Shown here: piece after piece, positions 34,559 to 43,480 of the stretch
Position numbering within the stretch: the stretch's first letter is position 1
How the letters are laid out: the number at the start of each line of letters is the position of its first letter
Assembly (NCBI RefSeq): GCF_014649795.1
Contig: NZ_BMTS01000013.1
Location: forward strand, 124,001-188,000
DNA from: Streptomyces melanogenes
GTDB taxonomy: Bacteria > Actinomycetota > Actinomycetes > Streptomycetales > Streptomycetaceae
Length of the DNA: 64,000 bases
Direction: 5' to 3'
Notes under the pieces: generated by a model
Databases searched by the model: none
The model's input: the letters and a program-made list of their open reading frames with translations, nothing else
What the model was told of the DNA's origin: nothing
Translations under genes and position numbers: made by a program

Positions 34559-34795
34559 TTATCGCGCGGTGGACGTGTAGGGCAGCAGCGCCATCTCACG
34601 GCTGTTCTTGACGGCCGTGGCGACGTCACGCTGGTGCTGCGTGCAGTTGCCGGTCACGCGGCGGGCACGGATCTTGCCGCGGTCGGAAATGAACTTCCGC
34701 AGCATGTTCGTGTCCTTGTAGTCCACGTAAGCGGTCTTGTCCTTGCAGAAAGCGCAGACCTTCTTCTTAGGCTTGCGCACAGGCGGCTTCGCCAT
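34559..34795 (-). CDS. rpsR: 30S ribosomal protein S18
   Basis: A 78-aa basic protein starting MAKPPVRKPKKKVCAFCKDK. It contains the S18 core YKDTNMLRKFISDRGKI and ARRVTGNCTQHQRDVATAVK. Cysteines at 14, 17 and 49 make this a potential zinc-binding C+ type. Streptomyces has a second, zinc-free paralogue under Zur control elsewhere; this copy sits in the housekeeping operon with ssb, 43 nt after it. Confidence 0.97.
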   Translation of the reverse strand: MAKPPVRKPKKKVCAFCKDKTAYVDYKDTNMLRKFISDRGKIRARRVTGNCTQHQRDVATAVKNSREMALLPYTSTAR

Positions 34796-34838
34796 GGTGT
34801 TTCTCCTGTGTGATCAAGAAGTGGGGGTACGGGCTGCC

Positions 34839-35429
34839 CTAGAAGGGCGGCTCGTCCGAGTAGCCGCCACCGGAGCCGCCGGAGCTTCCGCCCCAGCCGC
34901 CACCGCCGCCGCCCTGCTGCTGGCCGCCGCCGGCCGGCGCGCTGGAGGCCCAGGGGTCGTCGGCGGGAGCGCCGCCACCCTGAGGACCACCACTGGGGGC
35001 TCCGCCCCAGTTGCCGCCGCCCTGCTGCTGGCCACCGCCGCCGTAGCCACCCTGGCCGCCTCGACCGGTGGTCTTGGTGACCTTGGCTGTGGCGCTCTTG
35101 AGGCTGGGGCCGACTTCGTCGACGTCCAGCTCGTAGACCGTGCGCTTGACGCCCTCGCGGTCCTCGTACGACCGCTGCTTCAGCCGGCCCTGCACGATGA
35201 CGCGCATGCCTCGCTGAAGCGACTCGGCGACGTTCTCCGCCGCCTGACGCCAGACCGAGCAGGTGAGGAAGAGGCTTTCGCCGTCCTTCCACTCATTGGT
35301 CTGACGGTCGAAGGTGCGGGGAGTCGACGCGATACGGAACTTCGCGACGGCCGCACCGGACGGGGTGAAGCGCAGCTCGGGGTCGTCGACGAGATTGCCG
35401 ACGACCGTGATGACGGTCTCGCCTGCCAT
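34839..35429 (-). CDS. ssb: Single-stranded DNA-binding protein
   Basis: A 196-aa protein starting MAGETVITVVGNLVDDPELR. The OB-fold occupies residues 1-110 and includes VWRQAAENVAESLQRGMRVIV. The linker (115-188) is very rich in Gly and Gln, and the protein ends in DEPPF, the acidic tip that binds partner proteins. This is the essential replication SSB, judged by its place between rpsF and rpsR, as in S. coelicolor SsbA. The low-complexity GC-rich linker is where sequencing or alignment errors would be expected. Confidence 0.97.
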   Translation of the reverse strand: MAGETVITVVGNLVDDPELRFTPSGAAVAKFRIASTPRTFDRQTNEWKDGESLFLTCSVWRQAAENVAESLQRGMRVIVQGRLKQRSYEDREGVKRTVYELDVDEVGPSLKSATAKVTKTTGRGGQGGYGGGGQQQGGGNWGGAPSGGPQGGGAPADDPWASSAPAGGGQQQGGGGGGWGGSSGGSGGGYSDEPPF

Positions 35430-35504
35430 GGGTGAACCTCTCGGCGGGGATTGCTGCTGGCTGCTGTGTTGCTACTCGAAACCCGTTGACCTCTGAGCGG
35501 AAGC

Positions 35505-35795
35505 TCAGTGGGTCTCGGGGCGGAGGACCTTGGTCCGGAGGACCGACTCGTTCAGGTTCATCTGACGGTCGAGCTCCTTGACGACCGCAGGCTCGGCCTG
35601 GAGGTCGATGACCGTGTAGATGCCCTCGGGCTTCTTCTTGATCTCGTAGGAGAGACGACGACGGCCCCAGGTGTCGACCTTCTCGACCTTTCCATTGCCC
35701 TCACGGACGACGGAGAGGAAGTTCTCGATCAGGGGAGAGACAGCGCGCTCCTCCAGATCGGGGTCGAGGATGACCATCACCTCGTAGTGACGCAT
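35505..35795 (-). CDS. rpsF: 30S ribosomal protein S6
   Basis: A 96-aa protein starting MRHYEVMVILDPDLEERAV at ATG 35795, with AAAGGAGGTGG just upstream. The S6 pattern WGRRRLSYEIKKKPEGIYTV is clear. It partners S18 on the platform of the small subunit. It is the first gene of the operon with ssb, rpsR and rplI. The 271-bp region upstream to the divergent small membrane gene should hold the operon promoter; I do not see an unambiguous -10/-35 pair. Confidence 0.97.
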   Translation of the reverse strand: MRHYEVMVILDPDLEERAVSPLIENFLSVVREGNGKVEKVDTWGRRRLSYEIKKKPEGIYTVIDLQAEPAVVKELDRQMNLNESVLRTKVLRPETH

Positions 35796-36066
35796 GTGGA
35801 ACCCACCTCCTTTGGACTCAGCGGCCACGGTCGTTCCGTGGCAGGAGGGTCGTGATGCGTAAGCAACGGTATCCGCCGCCACTGACAATCCCGCTCCGAA
35901 GGAGGGGGACCGCGTCCTGGCCAGGGCAGACACCGGTGCAGACCGTACAGAGTACCTGCACACCCCTGTCCGGTTGAAATCCGGCGGTCAAGGGGCACAA
36001 TCTGTACACATCGGGTGTGCGCGGCGCTACCCTTCGCCGCGTTCCGCTTCCGCCAGGAGGTGCCCC

Positions 36067-36387
36067 ATGGCACAGGCAATGCGATCGAACTCGTCCGTCG
36101 TCTCCCTCCTCGCCACCGACGGCAAGCCCCATCCCCTTCAGGACGCCTTCATGGCGGTGACCGTCGTGCTGGGCGCGCTGGCGTTCACCACCGCGTTCTT
36201 CCACAATCTGCACCTGCTCAGCTCCTGGGCGGGCCTCATCGGGATCCTCACCGGTGCGTACGGACAGTTCATCTCGGAGACCACCCGCGAGCGGTTCCTG
36301 CTGATCCTCGGGCTCGGCGCCTCCGCGGTGGGCTTCTTCCTGGGCATGGCCCACGGCGGCCTCTTCGGCGGTGTCGTCGGCGGCTGA
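36067..36387 (+). CDS. Small three-helix membrane protein of unknown function
   Basis: A 106-aa protein starting MAQAMRSNSSVVSLLATDGK at ATG 36067 with CAGGAGG 7 nt before it. Three hydrophobic segments lie at about 27-45, 50-65 and 78-100, and the C-terminus is Gly-rich. It is conserved at this place next to rpsF and femX in Streptomyces as far as I recall. I do not recognise a function. femX starts 125 bp downstream on the same strand. Confidence 0.78.
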   Translation: MAQAMRSNSSVVSLLATDGKPHPLQDAFMAVTVVLGALAFTTAFFHNLHLLSSWAGLIGILTGAYGQFISETTRERFLLILGLGASAVGFFLGMAHGGLFGGVVGG

Positions 36388-36511
36388 GAGCACCCCGTAC
36401 CGACCCAGGGTCCGTACAGCCATCCGGGGCGCTCCCCGGGCGCAGTAGGCTTCGGCGCGAGAGCCGGAGCCCCTGTACCCATGGGGACACACCTGCCGAG
36501 GAGCGCCCCGC

Positions 36512-37630
36512 ATGAGCCTGACCCTGAGGACCATCAGCCGAGAGCAGCATCTGGCGTACATCCAGAGCCTGCCCGCGGCTAGCCACTGCCAGGTCCCGGC
36601 GTGGGCTGATGTGAAGACCGAGTGGCGCTCGGAGAACCTCGGATGGTTCGACAAGACCGGCCAGATGGTCGGCGCCGGTCTGGTGCTCTACCGCCAGCTG
36701 CCGAAGATCAAGCGGTACCTCGCGTATCTCCCCGAGGGCCCGGTCATCAACTGGTACGCCCCGAACCTCGACGAGTGGCTCCAGCCGATGCTGGCGCACC
36801 TCAAGCACCAGGGCGCCTTCTCGGTGAAGATGGGCCCGCCGGTCGTCATCCGCCGCTGGGACTCGGCCGCCATCAAGTCCGGCATCCAGGACCCGGACAT
36901 CAAGCGTCTGCGGGACGTCGAGGCCACCCACATCGAGCCGCGTGCCTTCGAAGTCGCCGACCGGCTGCGGAAGATGGGCTGGCAGCAGGGCGAGGACGGC
37001 GGCGCCGGCTTCGGCGACGTGCAGCCGCGCTACGTCTTCCAGGTGCCGCTCGCCAACCGCTCGCTGGACGACGTCCTCAAGGGCTTCAACCAGCTGTGGC
37101 GCCGCAACATCAAGAAGGCCGAGAAGGCCGGTGTCGAGGTCGTCCAGGGCGGCTACGAGGACCTGGCCGAGTGGCAGCGGCTGTACGAGATCACCGCCGT
37201 CCGTGACCACTTCCGGCCGCGCCCGCTCTCGTACTTCCAGCGCATGTGGACGGTCCTCAACAACGAGGACCCCAACCGGATGCGGCTCTACTTCGCGCGG
37301 CACAACGGCGTGAACCTGTCGGCGGCCACGATGCTCGTCGTCGGCGGGCACGTCTGGTACTCCTACGGCGCCTCCGACAACATCGGCCGTGAGGTCCGGC
37401 CCTCGAACGCGATGCAGTGGCGGATGCTGCGCGACGCGTACGCCATGGGCGCGACCGTCTACGACCTGCGCGGCATCTCCGACTCGCTCGACGAGACCGA
37501 CCACCTCTTCGGTCTCATCCAGTTCAAGGTGGGCACCGGCGGCGAGGCCGTCGAGTACGTCGGCGAGTGGGACTTCCCGCTGAACAAGCTGCTGCACAAG
37601 GCCCTCGACATCTACATGTCGCGGCGCTGA
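36512..37630 (+). CDS. femX: FemX, lipid II:glycine glycyltransferase (FemABX family)
   Basis: A 372-aa peptidyltransferase starting MSLTLRTISREQHLAYIQS. It shows two GNAT-like domains; FNQLWRRNIKKAEKAGVEV is the typical FemABX segment and DNIGREVRPSNAMQWRMLRDA with YDLRGISDSLDETDHLFGL closes the second domain. FemX uses glycyl-tRNA to add the first glycine to the diaminopimelate of the peptidoglycan precursor, building the cross-bridge. In S. coelicolor the orthologue (SCO3904) is essential unless VanK replaces it. It is followed after 68 bp by an alanine-racemase-like gene. Confidence 0.93.
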   Translation: MSLTLRTISREQHLAYIQSLPAASHCQVPAWADVKTEWRSENLGWFDKTGQMVGAGLVLYRQLPKIKRYLAYLPEGPVINWYAPNLDEWLQPMLAHLKHQGAFSVKMGPPVVIRRWDSAAIKSGIQDPDIKRLRDVEATHIEPRAFEVADRLRKMGWQQGEDGGAGFGDVQPRYVFQVPLANRSLDDVLKGFNQLWRRNIKKAEKAGVEVVQGGYEDLAEWQRLYEITAVRDHFRPRPLSYFQRMWTVLNNEDPNRMRLYFARHNGVNLSAATMLVVGGHVWYSYGASDNIGREVRPSNAMQWRMLRDAYAMGATVYDLRGISDSLDETDHLFGLIQFKVGTGGEAVEYVGEWDFPLNKLLHKALDIYMSRR

Positions 37631-37698
37631 TGGTTGCGTAATCTCGTCTCTCATACCTCTGATACACCGCAGCCACCAGAAAGGTTCCGGATCCGGCC

Positions 37699-38730
37699 AT
37701 GGCGCTCTCCCTCTACGTCGACACCGCGCGCTGGCGGGCGCACCAGAAGTCCGTGGTCGACCAGTTCCCGGGCATCGTCCCGGTCTGCAAGGGCAACGGC
37801 TACGGCTTCGGCCACGAGCGGCTGGCCGAGGAGGTGAACCGCTTCGGCTCGGACGTCCTGGCGGTCGGCACCACCTACGAGGCGGCCCGCATCAAGGACT
37901 GGTTCGGCGGCGACCTGCTGGTGCTCACGCCGTTCCGCCGGAGCGAGGAGCCGGTGCCGCTTCCGGACCGCGTCATCCGCTCGGTGTCGTCGGTGGACGG
38001 CGTGCACGCCCTGGTGGGCGCGCGCGTGGTCATCGAGTGCATGAGCTCGATGAAGCGCCACGGCATCAAGGAGGAGGAGCTCGGCATGCTCCACTCCGCC
38101 ATCGAGGACGTGCGCCTGGAGGGCTTCGCCCTGCACCTCCCGCTCGACCGCACCGACGGCTCGGACGCGGTCGAGGAGGTCATCGGCTGGATGGACCGGC
38201 TGCGCGCGGCCCGGCTGCCGCTGCACACCATGTTCGTCAGCCACCTGCGAGCCGAGGAGCAGGCACGGCTGCAGCAGCAGTTCCCGCAGACCCGCTTCCG
38301 CGCCCGCATCGGTACGCGGCTGTGGCTCGGCGACCACGAGGCGACCGAGTACCGGGGCGCCGTCCTGGACGTCACCCGGGTCGCGAAGGGGGATCGTTTC
38401 GGCTACCGCCAGCAGAAGGCCGCCTCCGACGGCTGGCTGGTCGTGGTCGCCGGCGGCACCTCGCACGGCGTCGGCCTGGAGGCGCCCAAGGCGCTGCACG
38501 GTGTGATGCCGCGCGCCAAGGGCGTCGCCCGGGCCGGTCTCGCCACCGTGAACCGCAATCTGTCGCCGTTCGTCTGGGACGGCAAGCAGCGCTGGTTCGC
38601 GGAGCCGCCGCACATGCAGGTGTCGATCCTCTTCGTCCCCTCGGACTCCCAGGAGCCGCGCGTGGGCGATGAGCTGGTGGCCCATCTGCGGCACACCACG
38701 ACGCAGTTCGACCGCCTGGTCGACCGCTAG
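37699..38730 (+). CDS. Alanine-racemase-like PLP protein
   Basis: A 343-aa protein starting MALSLYVDTARWRAHQKSVV. The N-terminal TIM-barrel has the PLP lysine in VPVCKGNGYGFGHERLAEE (Lys36), as in alanine racemase. The C-terminal beta domain is short and does not show the usual alanine-racemase segment with catalytic tyrosine followed by RVCMD; AEPPHMQVSILF stands in that place. The true Alr of Streptomyces is elsewhere, so this may be a racemase of another amino acid or a PLP-binding non-enzyme. Its pairing with femX suggests work on peptidoglycan building blocks. A strong bidirectional terminator follows. Confidence 0.83.
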   Translation: MALSLYVDTARWRAHQKSVVDQFPGIVPVCKGNGYGFGHERLAEEVNRFGSDVLAVGTTYEAARIKDWFGGDLLVLTPFRRSEEPVPLPDRVIRSVSSVDGVHALVGARVVIECMSSMKRHGIKEEELGMLHSAIEDVRLEGFALHLPLDRTDGSDAVEEVIGWMDRLRAARLPLHTMFVSHLRAEEQARLQQQFPQTRFRARIGTRLWLGDHEATEYRGAVLDVTRVAKGDRFGYRQQKAASDGWLVVVAGGTSHGVGLEAPKALHGVMPRAKGVARAGLATVNRNLSPFVWDGKQRWFAEPPHMQVSILFVPSDSQEPRVGDELVAHLRHTTTQFDRLVDR

Positions 38731-38755
38731 GCACCAGCCGGACACCCGGACACGA

Positions 38756-38788
38756 CGAAGGGCCCCCGCCACCGGCGGGGGCCCTTCG
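38756..38788. terminator. Bidirectional terminator
   Basis: CGAAGGGCCCCCGCC (38756-38770) pairs perfectly with GGCGGGGGCCCTTCG (38774-38788) around a 3-nt loop. It lies between the convergent racemase-like and GT87 genes and can end both transcripts. Confidence 0.88.
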
Positions 38789-38803
38789 CGTTGCCTGCCG
38801 GGC

Positions 38804-40312
38804 CTAGGTGCCCGGCTGCCCCTTGCCCCACTCCACCAGGGGCCCCTCCACGAGGGGAGCCGCGTGCCGGGGCGGATGCGCCGCCTGCCCCAGGACGAAG
38901 ACGTCCCCGGCCCCGTCGAGAACGCCACCGGACGGGTCGTCCGAGCCGTCGCGCCGTACGACGTCCCGCTCGGGCATCATGATGTCCCGCACGATCACCG
39001 CGCACAGGTAGAGCGTCGCCAGCAGATGGGCGGCGATGGCCAGTTGGTAGCCCTCCGGCGGCAGTCCCTGGTGCTTCTCGCCGCTCATCGTGTACGCGAG
39101 GTACATCCAGATCCCGAGGAAGTAGACCACCTCCCCGGCCTGCCAGATCAGGAAGTCCCGCCAGCGCGGCCGGGCCAGTGCGGCCAACGGGATCAGCCAC
39201 AGCACGTACTGCGGCGAGTAGACCTTGTTGGTCAGGATGAACGCGGCGACGACCAGGAAGGCGAGCTGCGCGAAGCGCGGCCGGCGCGGCGCGGTGAGCG
39301 TCAGGGCCGCGATGCCCGCGCACAGCAGCACCATCAGCAGCGTCGCCAGGTTGTTCACCATGTCGACGTCCAGGGACTTGCCGGTGCGCTGCGAGATGAT
39401 CAGCCAGAAGGAGCCGAAGTCGACCGACCGCTCCTGGCTGAAGGTGTAGAACTTCTTCCAGCCCTCGGGCGCGAGCAGCATCACCGGCACGTTCACCGCC
39501 AGCCAGGAGGCCGCCGCGCCGAGCACGGCCACCCCGTACTCCCGCCACTTCCCGGCCCGCCAGCACAGGAACAGCAGCGGTCCGAGGAGCAGCACGGGAT
39601 AGAGCTTGGCGGCCGTCGCCAGCCCGATGAGGATGCCGAAGGCGAGCGGGCGGCTGCGGGACCACATCAGCATCGCGGCGGCCGTCAGGGCGATGGCGAA
39701 GAGGTCCCAGTTGATCGTCGCGGTGAGCGCGAAAGCGGGCGCCAGGGCGACCAGCAGGGCGTCCCAGGGGCGGCGGCGGTGCGTGCGCGCGACACAGACG
39801 GCGATGACGGCTGTGCAGGCCATCAGCATCCCCGCGTTGACCATCCAGTACATCTGCTCGCGGTGCTGCATGCTGCCGCCGCTGGGCGTCAGCCAGGAGG
39901 CCACCTCCATGAACAGTCCCGTCAGGACGGGATATTCGAGGTAGTCCATGTCGCCGTTCAGCCGGTCGAAGTACGGCACGAGATCGTCGGCGAAGCCACG
40001 CCCCACGTACAGGTGCGGGATGTCGGAGTAGCAGGCGTGGGTGTACTGGGAGTTCGCGCCCCGGAACCAGGCCCAGTCGTAGCAGGGGGCCTTCTGCGCC
40101 ATACCGAGGGCGAACATGCCGATCGCGACGAGGGCGATCACCCGGACCGGGGTGAGCCAGTGGCCCGCCCCCCAGGCCCAGCGGCCCATCGGGCCGCCCA
40201 GCAGCTCGCTGCCGGCCGCGGCGACCTCGTCCTGCTCCGTGGGCCGTACGACGGGTTCGGCGGGCTCCCCGCGCCTGTCCTCGTACGCGCGGGCACTGGT
40301 CTCGCTCGTCAT
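38804..40312 (-). CDS. GT87-type polyprenol-phosphate-dependent mannosyltransferase-like membrane protein
   Basis: A 502-aa membrane protein starting MTSETSARAYEDRRGEPAEP with about eleven hydrophobic helices. The first outside loop has acidic residues (DDLVPYFDRLNGDMDYLEYPV), typical of DUF2029/GT-C enzymes in which Asp/Glu near helix 1 are catalytic. In mycobacteria such enzymes extend lipomannan-type glycolipids using polyprenol-phosphate mannose. The acceptor here is unknown. It shares its direction with the PBP gene and is preceded by a parS pair. Confidence 0.84.
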   Translation of the reverse strand: MTSETSARAYEDRRGEPAEPVVRPTEQDEVAAAGSELLGGPMGRWAWGAGHWLTPVRVIALVAIGMFALGMAQKAPCYDWAWFRGANSQYTHACYSDIPHLYVGRGFADDLVPYFDRLNGDMDYLEYPVLTGLFMEVASWLTPSGGSMQHREQMYWMVNAGMLMACTAVIAVCVARTHRRRPWDALLVALAPAFALTATINWDLFAIALTAAAMLMWSRSRPLAFGILIGLATAAKLYPVLLLGPLLFLCWRAGKWREYGVAVLGAAASWLAVNVPVMLLAPEGWKKFYTFSQERSVDFGSFWLIISQRTGKSLDVDMVNNLATLLMVLLCAGIAALTLTAPRRPRFAQLAFLVVAAFILTNKVYSPQYVLWLIPLAALARPRWRDFLIWQAGEVVYFLGIWMYLAYTMSGEKHQGLPPEGYQLAIAAHLLATLYLCAVIVRDIMMPERDVVRRDGSDDPSGGVLDGAGDVFVLGQAAHPPRHAAPLVEGPLVEWGKGQPGT

Positions 40313-40358
40313 GCCGCACATCCTGCCGTACACCTCTGTGGAAATACCGAGGGGCGAT

Positions 40359-40396
40359 GTTTCACGTGAAACACCATCGCTGGTTTCACGTGAAAC
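40359..40396. other. parS: Pair of parS sites inside a larger inverted repeat
   Basis: Exact GTTTCACGTGAAAC at 40359-40372 and 40383-40396, start-to-start 24 bp. The pair is enclosed by AGGGGCG (40350-40356) and CGCCCCT (40399-40405), so the RNA from the upstream PBP gene could fold into one long hairpin. Confidence 0.94.
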
Positions 40397-40432
40397 ACCG
40401 CCCCTGACATTCAGCCGCGTGCGCCGGGCCCG

Positions 40433-43105
40433 CTAGCCGGTCGGGCCCCCGAAGATATTTCCTTGGTTGCCGCTGCCCGGCTTGGACTTACTGGGTGACG
40501 GGGTGCCGGTGGGACCGCTGGTGTCCCCGACGCTGGTGCCCTGGTCCGTGCCCGCGTCACTGCCGCCGGGACCACCGGGCCCACCGCCGGGCCCACCGCA
40601 GTTCCAGTCCCACTTGCCACAGGACTTGCTGGGCTTCGGGGTGGGCGACGGCGTCAGCGACGGGGTGGACGAGGGGCTCCCGGAGGGCGACGGCGAGTCC
40701 GAGGGCGATGGGGAGGGAGTCGGGCTGGGCGACGCGCCGCCGCCGTACACCTTGTCACCGATGTCATCGGGCTTCGGGAAATCGACGGCCGAGACGCCGT
40801 TCAGCGCCTGCTCCATGTAGTCGTGCCAGATGGTCGAGGGGAACGACGCACCGTGGATCTTCTCCTGGCCACCGGTCCCGAACATCTTCAGGAACTCGCG
40901 CTTCTTGTTGGTCTCGTTGTCGTCGAGGCGGTACATGCTCACCGCGGTCGACAGCTGTGGCGTGTAGCCGACGAACCAGGCGGACCGGTTGCCGTCGGTG
41001 GTACCGGTCTTGCCCGCCACGTCACGGCCGCTGAGCTGGGCGTTGGTACCGGTGCCCTTCTCGACCACGTCCTTCAGGACGTCCGTGACGTTGTCCGCGA
41101 CTGCGGCGGGGAGGGCCCGGGTCGCCTTGTCCTCGTGCTTGTAGATGACGCTGCCCCGGCGCATGACCTTCTCCACCGAGTAGGCGTCGTGGTGCATCCC
41201 GCTGGTGGCGAAGGTGGCGTAGGCACCGGCCATCCGGATGGCACTGGGGGAGGAGGTGCCAATGGAGAACGACGGCACGGTCGACGAGGCCAGACTGTCC
41301 TTGCGTAGGCCCGTGGCAAGGGCGACGTCCTTCACCTTGTCCGTGCCGACGTCCATGCCCAGCTGGACATAGGGCGAGTTCATCGACTTCTCCATCGCCT
41401 CCCGCAGGTCGATGGTTTTCTTCGACTCACCGCCGTCGTTGGTCTGCAGCCACTGCTCGCCGTTCTCGTTGGTCCACACGCTCCCGTCGTAGTTCTTGAT
41501 CTTCAGCTTGTTCAGGCCGCTGTAGATGCTCTTCGGGGAGACCAAGGTCCGCTCCGACTCACCTTGGTCCTTGGGACCCTTCGGGTTGCGCTTTCCGTAC
41601 TCCATGGCGGCGGCCAGCACGAACGGCTTGAAGGTCGAGCCGACCTGCGCACCGGTCTGGTCGGCGTTGTTGGTGAAGTGCTTGGTCGCGTCCTCACCGC
41701 CGTAGAGCGCCTTGATGGCGCCGGTCTTGGTGTCCACCGACGCGGCGCCGAACTGGACGAAGGTGTCGAGAGTCGGGCGCTTCTTCGGGTCGATGTTGTC
41801 CTTGCGGACCTTCTTCACGACCCCTTCGAGCGCCTGGACCTTCTTCTTGTCGAAGGTCGTGTGGATCTCGTAGCCGCCCTGGTCCAGGTCACTGGCGCTG
41901 ATGCCCTGGGTGTTGTTGTTCACGAAGTACGCCTTGGACAGGCTGACCAGATAGCCGATCTGCCCGCTGAGCTGCGCGTTCTTCTTGGGCTTGTCCGGCA
42001 TCGGGAAGGTCTTGTACTTGGCCCGGTCGGCCGCTGTGAGGTGGCCGTCCTTCACTTCCTCGTCGAGGATCCAGGCCCACCGGTTCATCGCGTTCTTGGT
42101 GTTCTGCTCCGGTGTGGCCGCCGGGTCGATCTCGGTGGCACCGGCCGGGTCGAAGTAGGTGGCGCCCTTGAGCAGCGAGGCGAGGAAGGCGCACTGGCTC
42201 GGGTCGAGGTCCTTGGCGTCCTTGCTGTAGTACGTGCGGGCCGCGGCCTGCAGACCGTAGGCACCGCGCCCGTAGTAGGCGGTGTTCAGATAGCCCGCCA
42301 TGATCTCGCTCTTCTTCTTGGTCGCACCGACCTTGATGGAGATGAAGAGCTCTTTGAACTTACGGGTCAGCGTCTGCGACTGGTCGTCCAGCCGGGCGTT
42401 CTTCACGTACTGCTGGGTGATCGTCGAGCCACCCTGCGTGTGGCCGCCCTTGGCCATGTTCACCAGGGCGCGTGCGATGCCCTGGGGGTCGACGCCGGAG
42501 TCGGTCTCGAAGGTCTTGTTCTCGGCCGAGATGACCGCGTACCGCATGGCCGCGGGGATCTTCTCGTACGCGATGATCTGGCGGTTGACCTCACCGCCGG
42601 TCGCCACCATCTGGGAGCCGTCGGCCCAGTAGTAGACGTTGTTCTCGGCTTGGGCCGCCTGGGCCACGTTCGGGACGCTCACCATCCAGTAGGCGATGCC
42701 GATCGCGATCACCAGCGTGCCGAGGAAGCCCAGGCACAGCCCGCTGACGAGCTTCCAGGAGGGCATCCAGCGCCGCCACCCGCTCTTGTTGAAGCGCGGG
42801 TAGTCGATGAACCGCTTCTTGCCGGGCCGCCGGTTGCCGGGGCCCGTACCGCCGCGGCGCCCGCCCGGACCGGCCGGGCCGCCACCGCCGGGCTCGGCCG
42901 CTCGTCTGCGTCCGCCCCGCTGGGCGGCCCGTCGCGCCTCGGCACGCCCACCGGCCGGCCGCTGCTCTCCGTACGAACCGGAGGGGGAACTCGTGACCGA
43001 GTCCCGGGCGGGGGCCGCGCGGCGACCGGACGGCTGGGCAGCCCGTCGGGCGGCGGCCCGGCCGCCGCCCTGCGACTCCGGCGGTTTGCGACGGTGCTCG
43101 CTCAT
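40433..43105 (-). CDS. Class A penicillin-binding protein (transglycosylase/transpeptidase)
   Basis: An 890-aa bifunctional PBP starting MSEHRRKPPESQGGGRAAAR at ATG 43105. It has a long basic, low-complexity cytoplasmic tail (1-115), one transmembrane helix (about 118-143), a GT51 glycosyltransferase domain with VISAENKTFETDSGVDP and GGSTITQQYVKNA, and a transpeptidase domain with GSTFK (about 489), SMNS and KTGTT (about 700). The C-terminus is a Ser/Pro-rich and Gly-rich extracellular tail. It polymerises and cross-links peptidoglycan. The orthologue is SCO3901 in S. coelicolor by position. Its cytoplasmic tail is a likely interaction or phosphorylation region. Confidence 0.94.
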   Translation of the reverse strand: MSEHRRKPPESQGGGRAAARRAAQPSGRRAAPARDSVTSSPSGSYGEQRPAGGRAEARRAAQRGGRRRAAEPGGGGPAGPGGRRGGTGPGNRRPGKKRFIDYPRFNKSGWRRWMPSWKLVSGLCLGFLGTLVIAIGIAYWMVSVPNVAQAAQAENNVYYWADGSQMVATGGEVNRQIIAYEKIPAAMRYAVISAENKTFETDSGVDPQGIARALVNMAKGGHTQGGSTITQQYVKNARLDDQSQTLTRKFKELFISIKVGATKKKSEIMAGYLNTAYYGRGAYGLQAAARTYYSKDAKDLDPSQCAFLASLLKGATYFDPAGATEIDPAATPEQNTKNAMNRWAWILDEEVKDGHLTAADRAKYKTFPMPDKPKKNAQLSGQIGYLVSLSKAYFVNNNTQGISASDLDQGGYEIHTTFDKKKVQALEGVVKKVRKDNIDPKKRPTLDTFVQFGAASVDTKTGAIKALYGGEDATKHFTNNADQTGAQVGSTFKPFVLAAAMEYGKRNPKGPKDQGESERTLVSPKSIYSGLNKLKIKNYDGSVWTNENGEQWLQTNDGGESKKTIDLREAMEKSMNSPYVQLGMDVGTDKVKDVALATGLRKDSLASSTVPSFSIGTSSPSAIRMAGAYATFATSGMHHDAYSVEKVMRRGSVIYKHEDKATRALPAAVADNVTDVLKDVVEKGTGTNAQLSGRDVAGKTGTTDGNRSAWFVGYTPQLSTAVSMYRLDDNETNKKREFLKMFGTGGQEKIHGASFPSTIWHDYMEQALNGVSAVDFPKPDDIGDKVYGGGASPSPTPSPSPSDSPSPSGSPSSTPSLTPSPTPKPSKSCGKWDWNCGGPGGGPGGPGGSDAGTDQGTSVGDTSGPTGTPSPSKSKPGSGNQGNIFGGPTG

Positions 43106-43420
43106 CGAACGACTACTCCTCGGGCAGGCGAGAGCGCCTGAAAGCGACTGGTGAGTTCCGGTCCCCCCGACAGACGGACCGGCCCTGCGACGAGCTCGTC
43201 CGCCGTGCACCCGGTATGCCGATGGCGCGGTACGCGCCGACGCCCCCTGACGTCACTCGGCTCCCGGTGGTCTGCATGCCGCACAGACTACGCACGGTCA
43301 AAACCAGCCAGGGGCCGAAGTTCACCCCAAATCAGGCAACTTGCTTCCTACGAATTGACGATGTGACGCCGTTCACGATGGCCCCCCTTGTCGCAGGGGC
43401 TACACCGTTCTATCGTCAGG

Positions 43421-43439
43421 ATGTATCGAGTCGATACAT
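43421..43439. promoter_or_regulatory. 19-bp palindrome upstream of padR (probable PadR operator)
   Basis: ATGTATCGAGTCGATACAT is a perfect inverted repeat with 9-bp arms around a single G. It contains outer ATGT/ACAT as in PadR operators, though the spacing is longer than the classical ATGT-N8-ACAT. It lies 42 bp before the padR start in the 375-bp gap to the PBP gene, where I see no other gene. It is probably autoregulatory and controls padR-ino1. Confidence 0.7.
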
Positions 43440-43480
43440 CAGCACGGCATAAAGGTCCGCGGCGGCAGAGGAGGCGAAGG

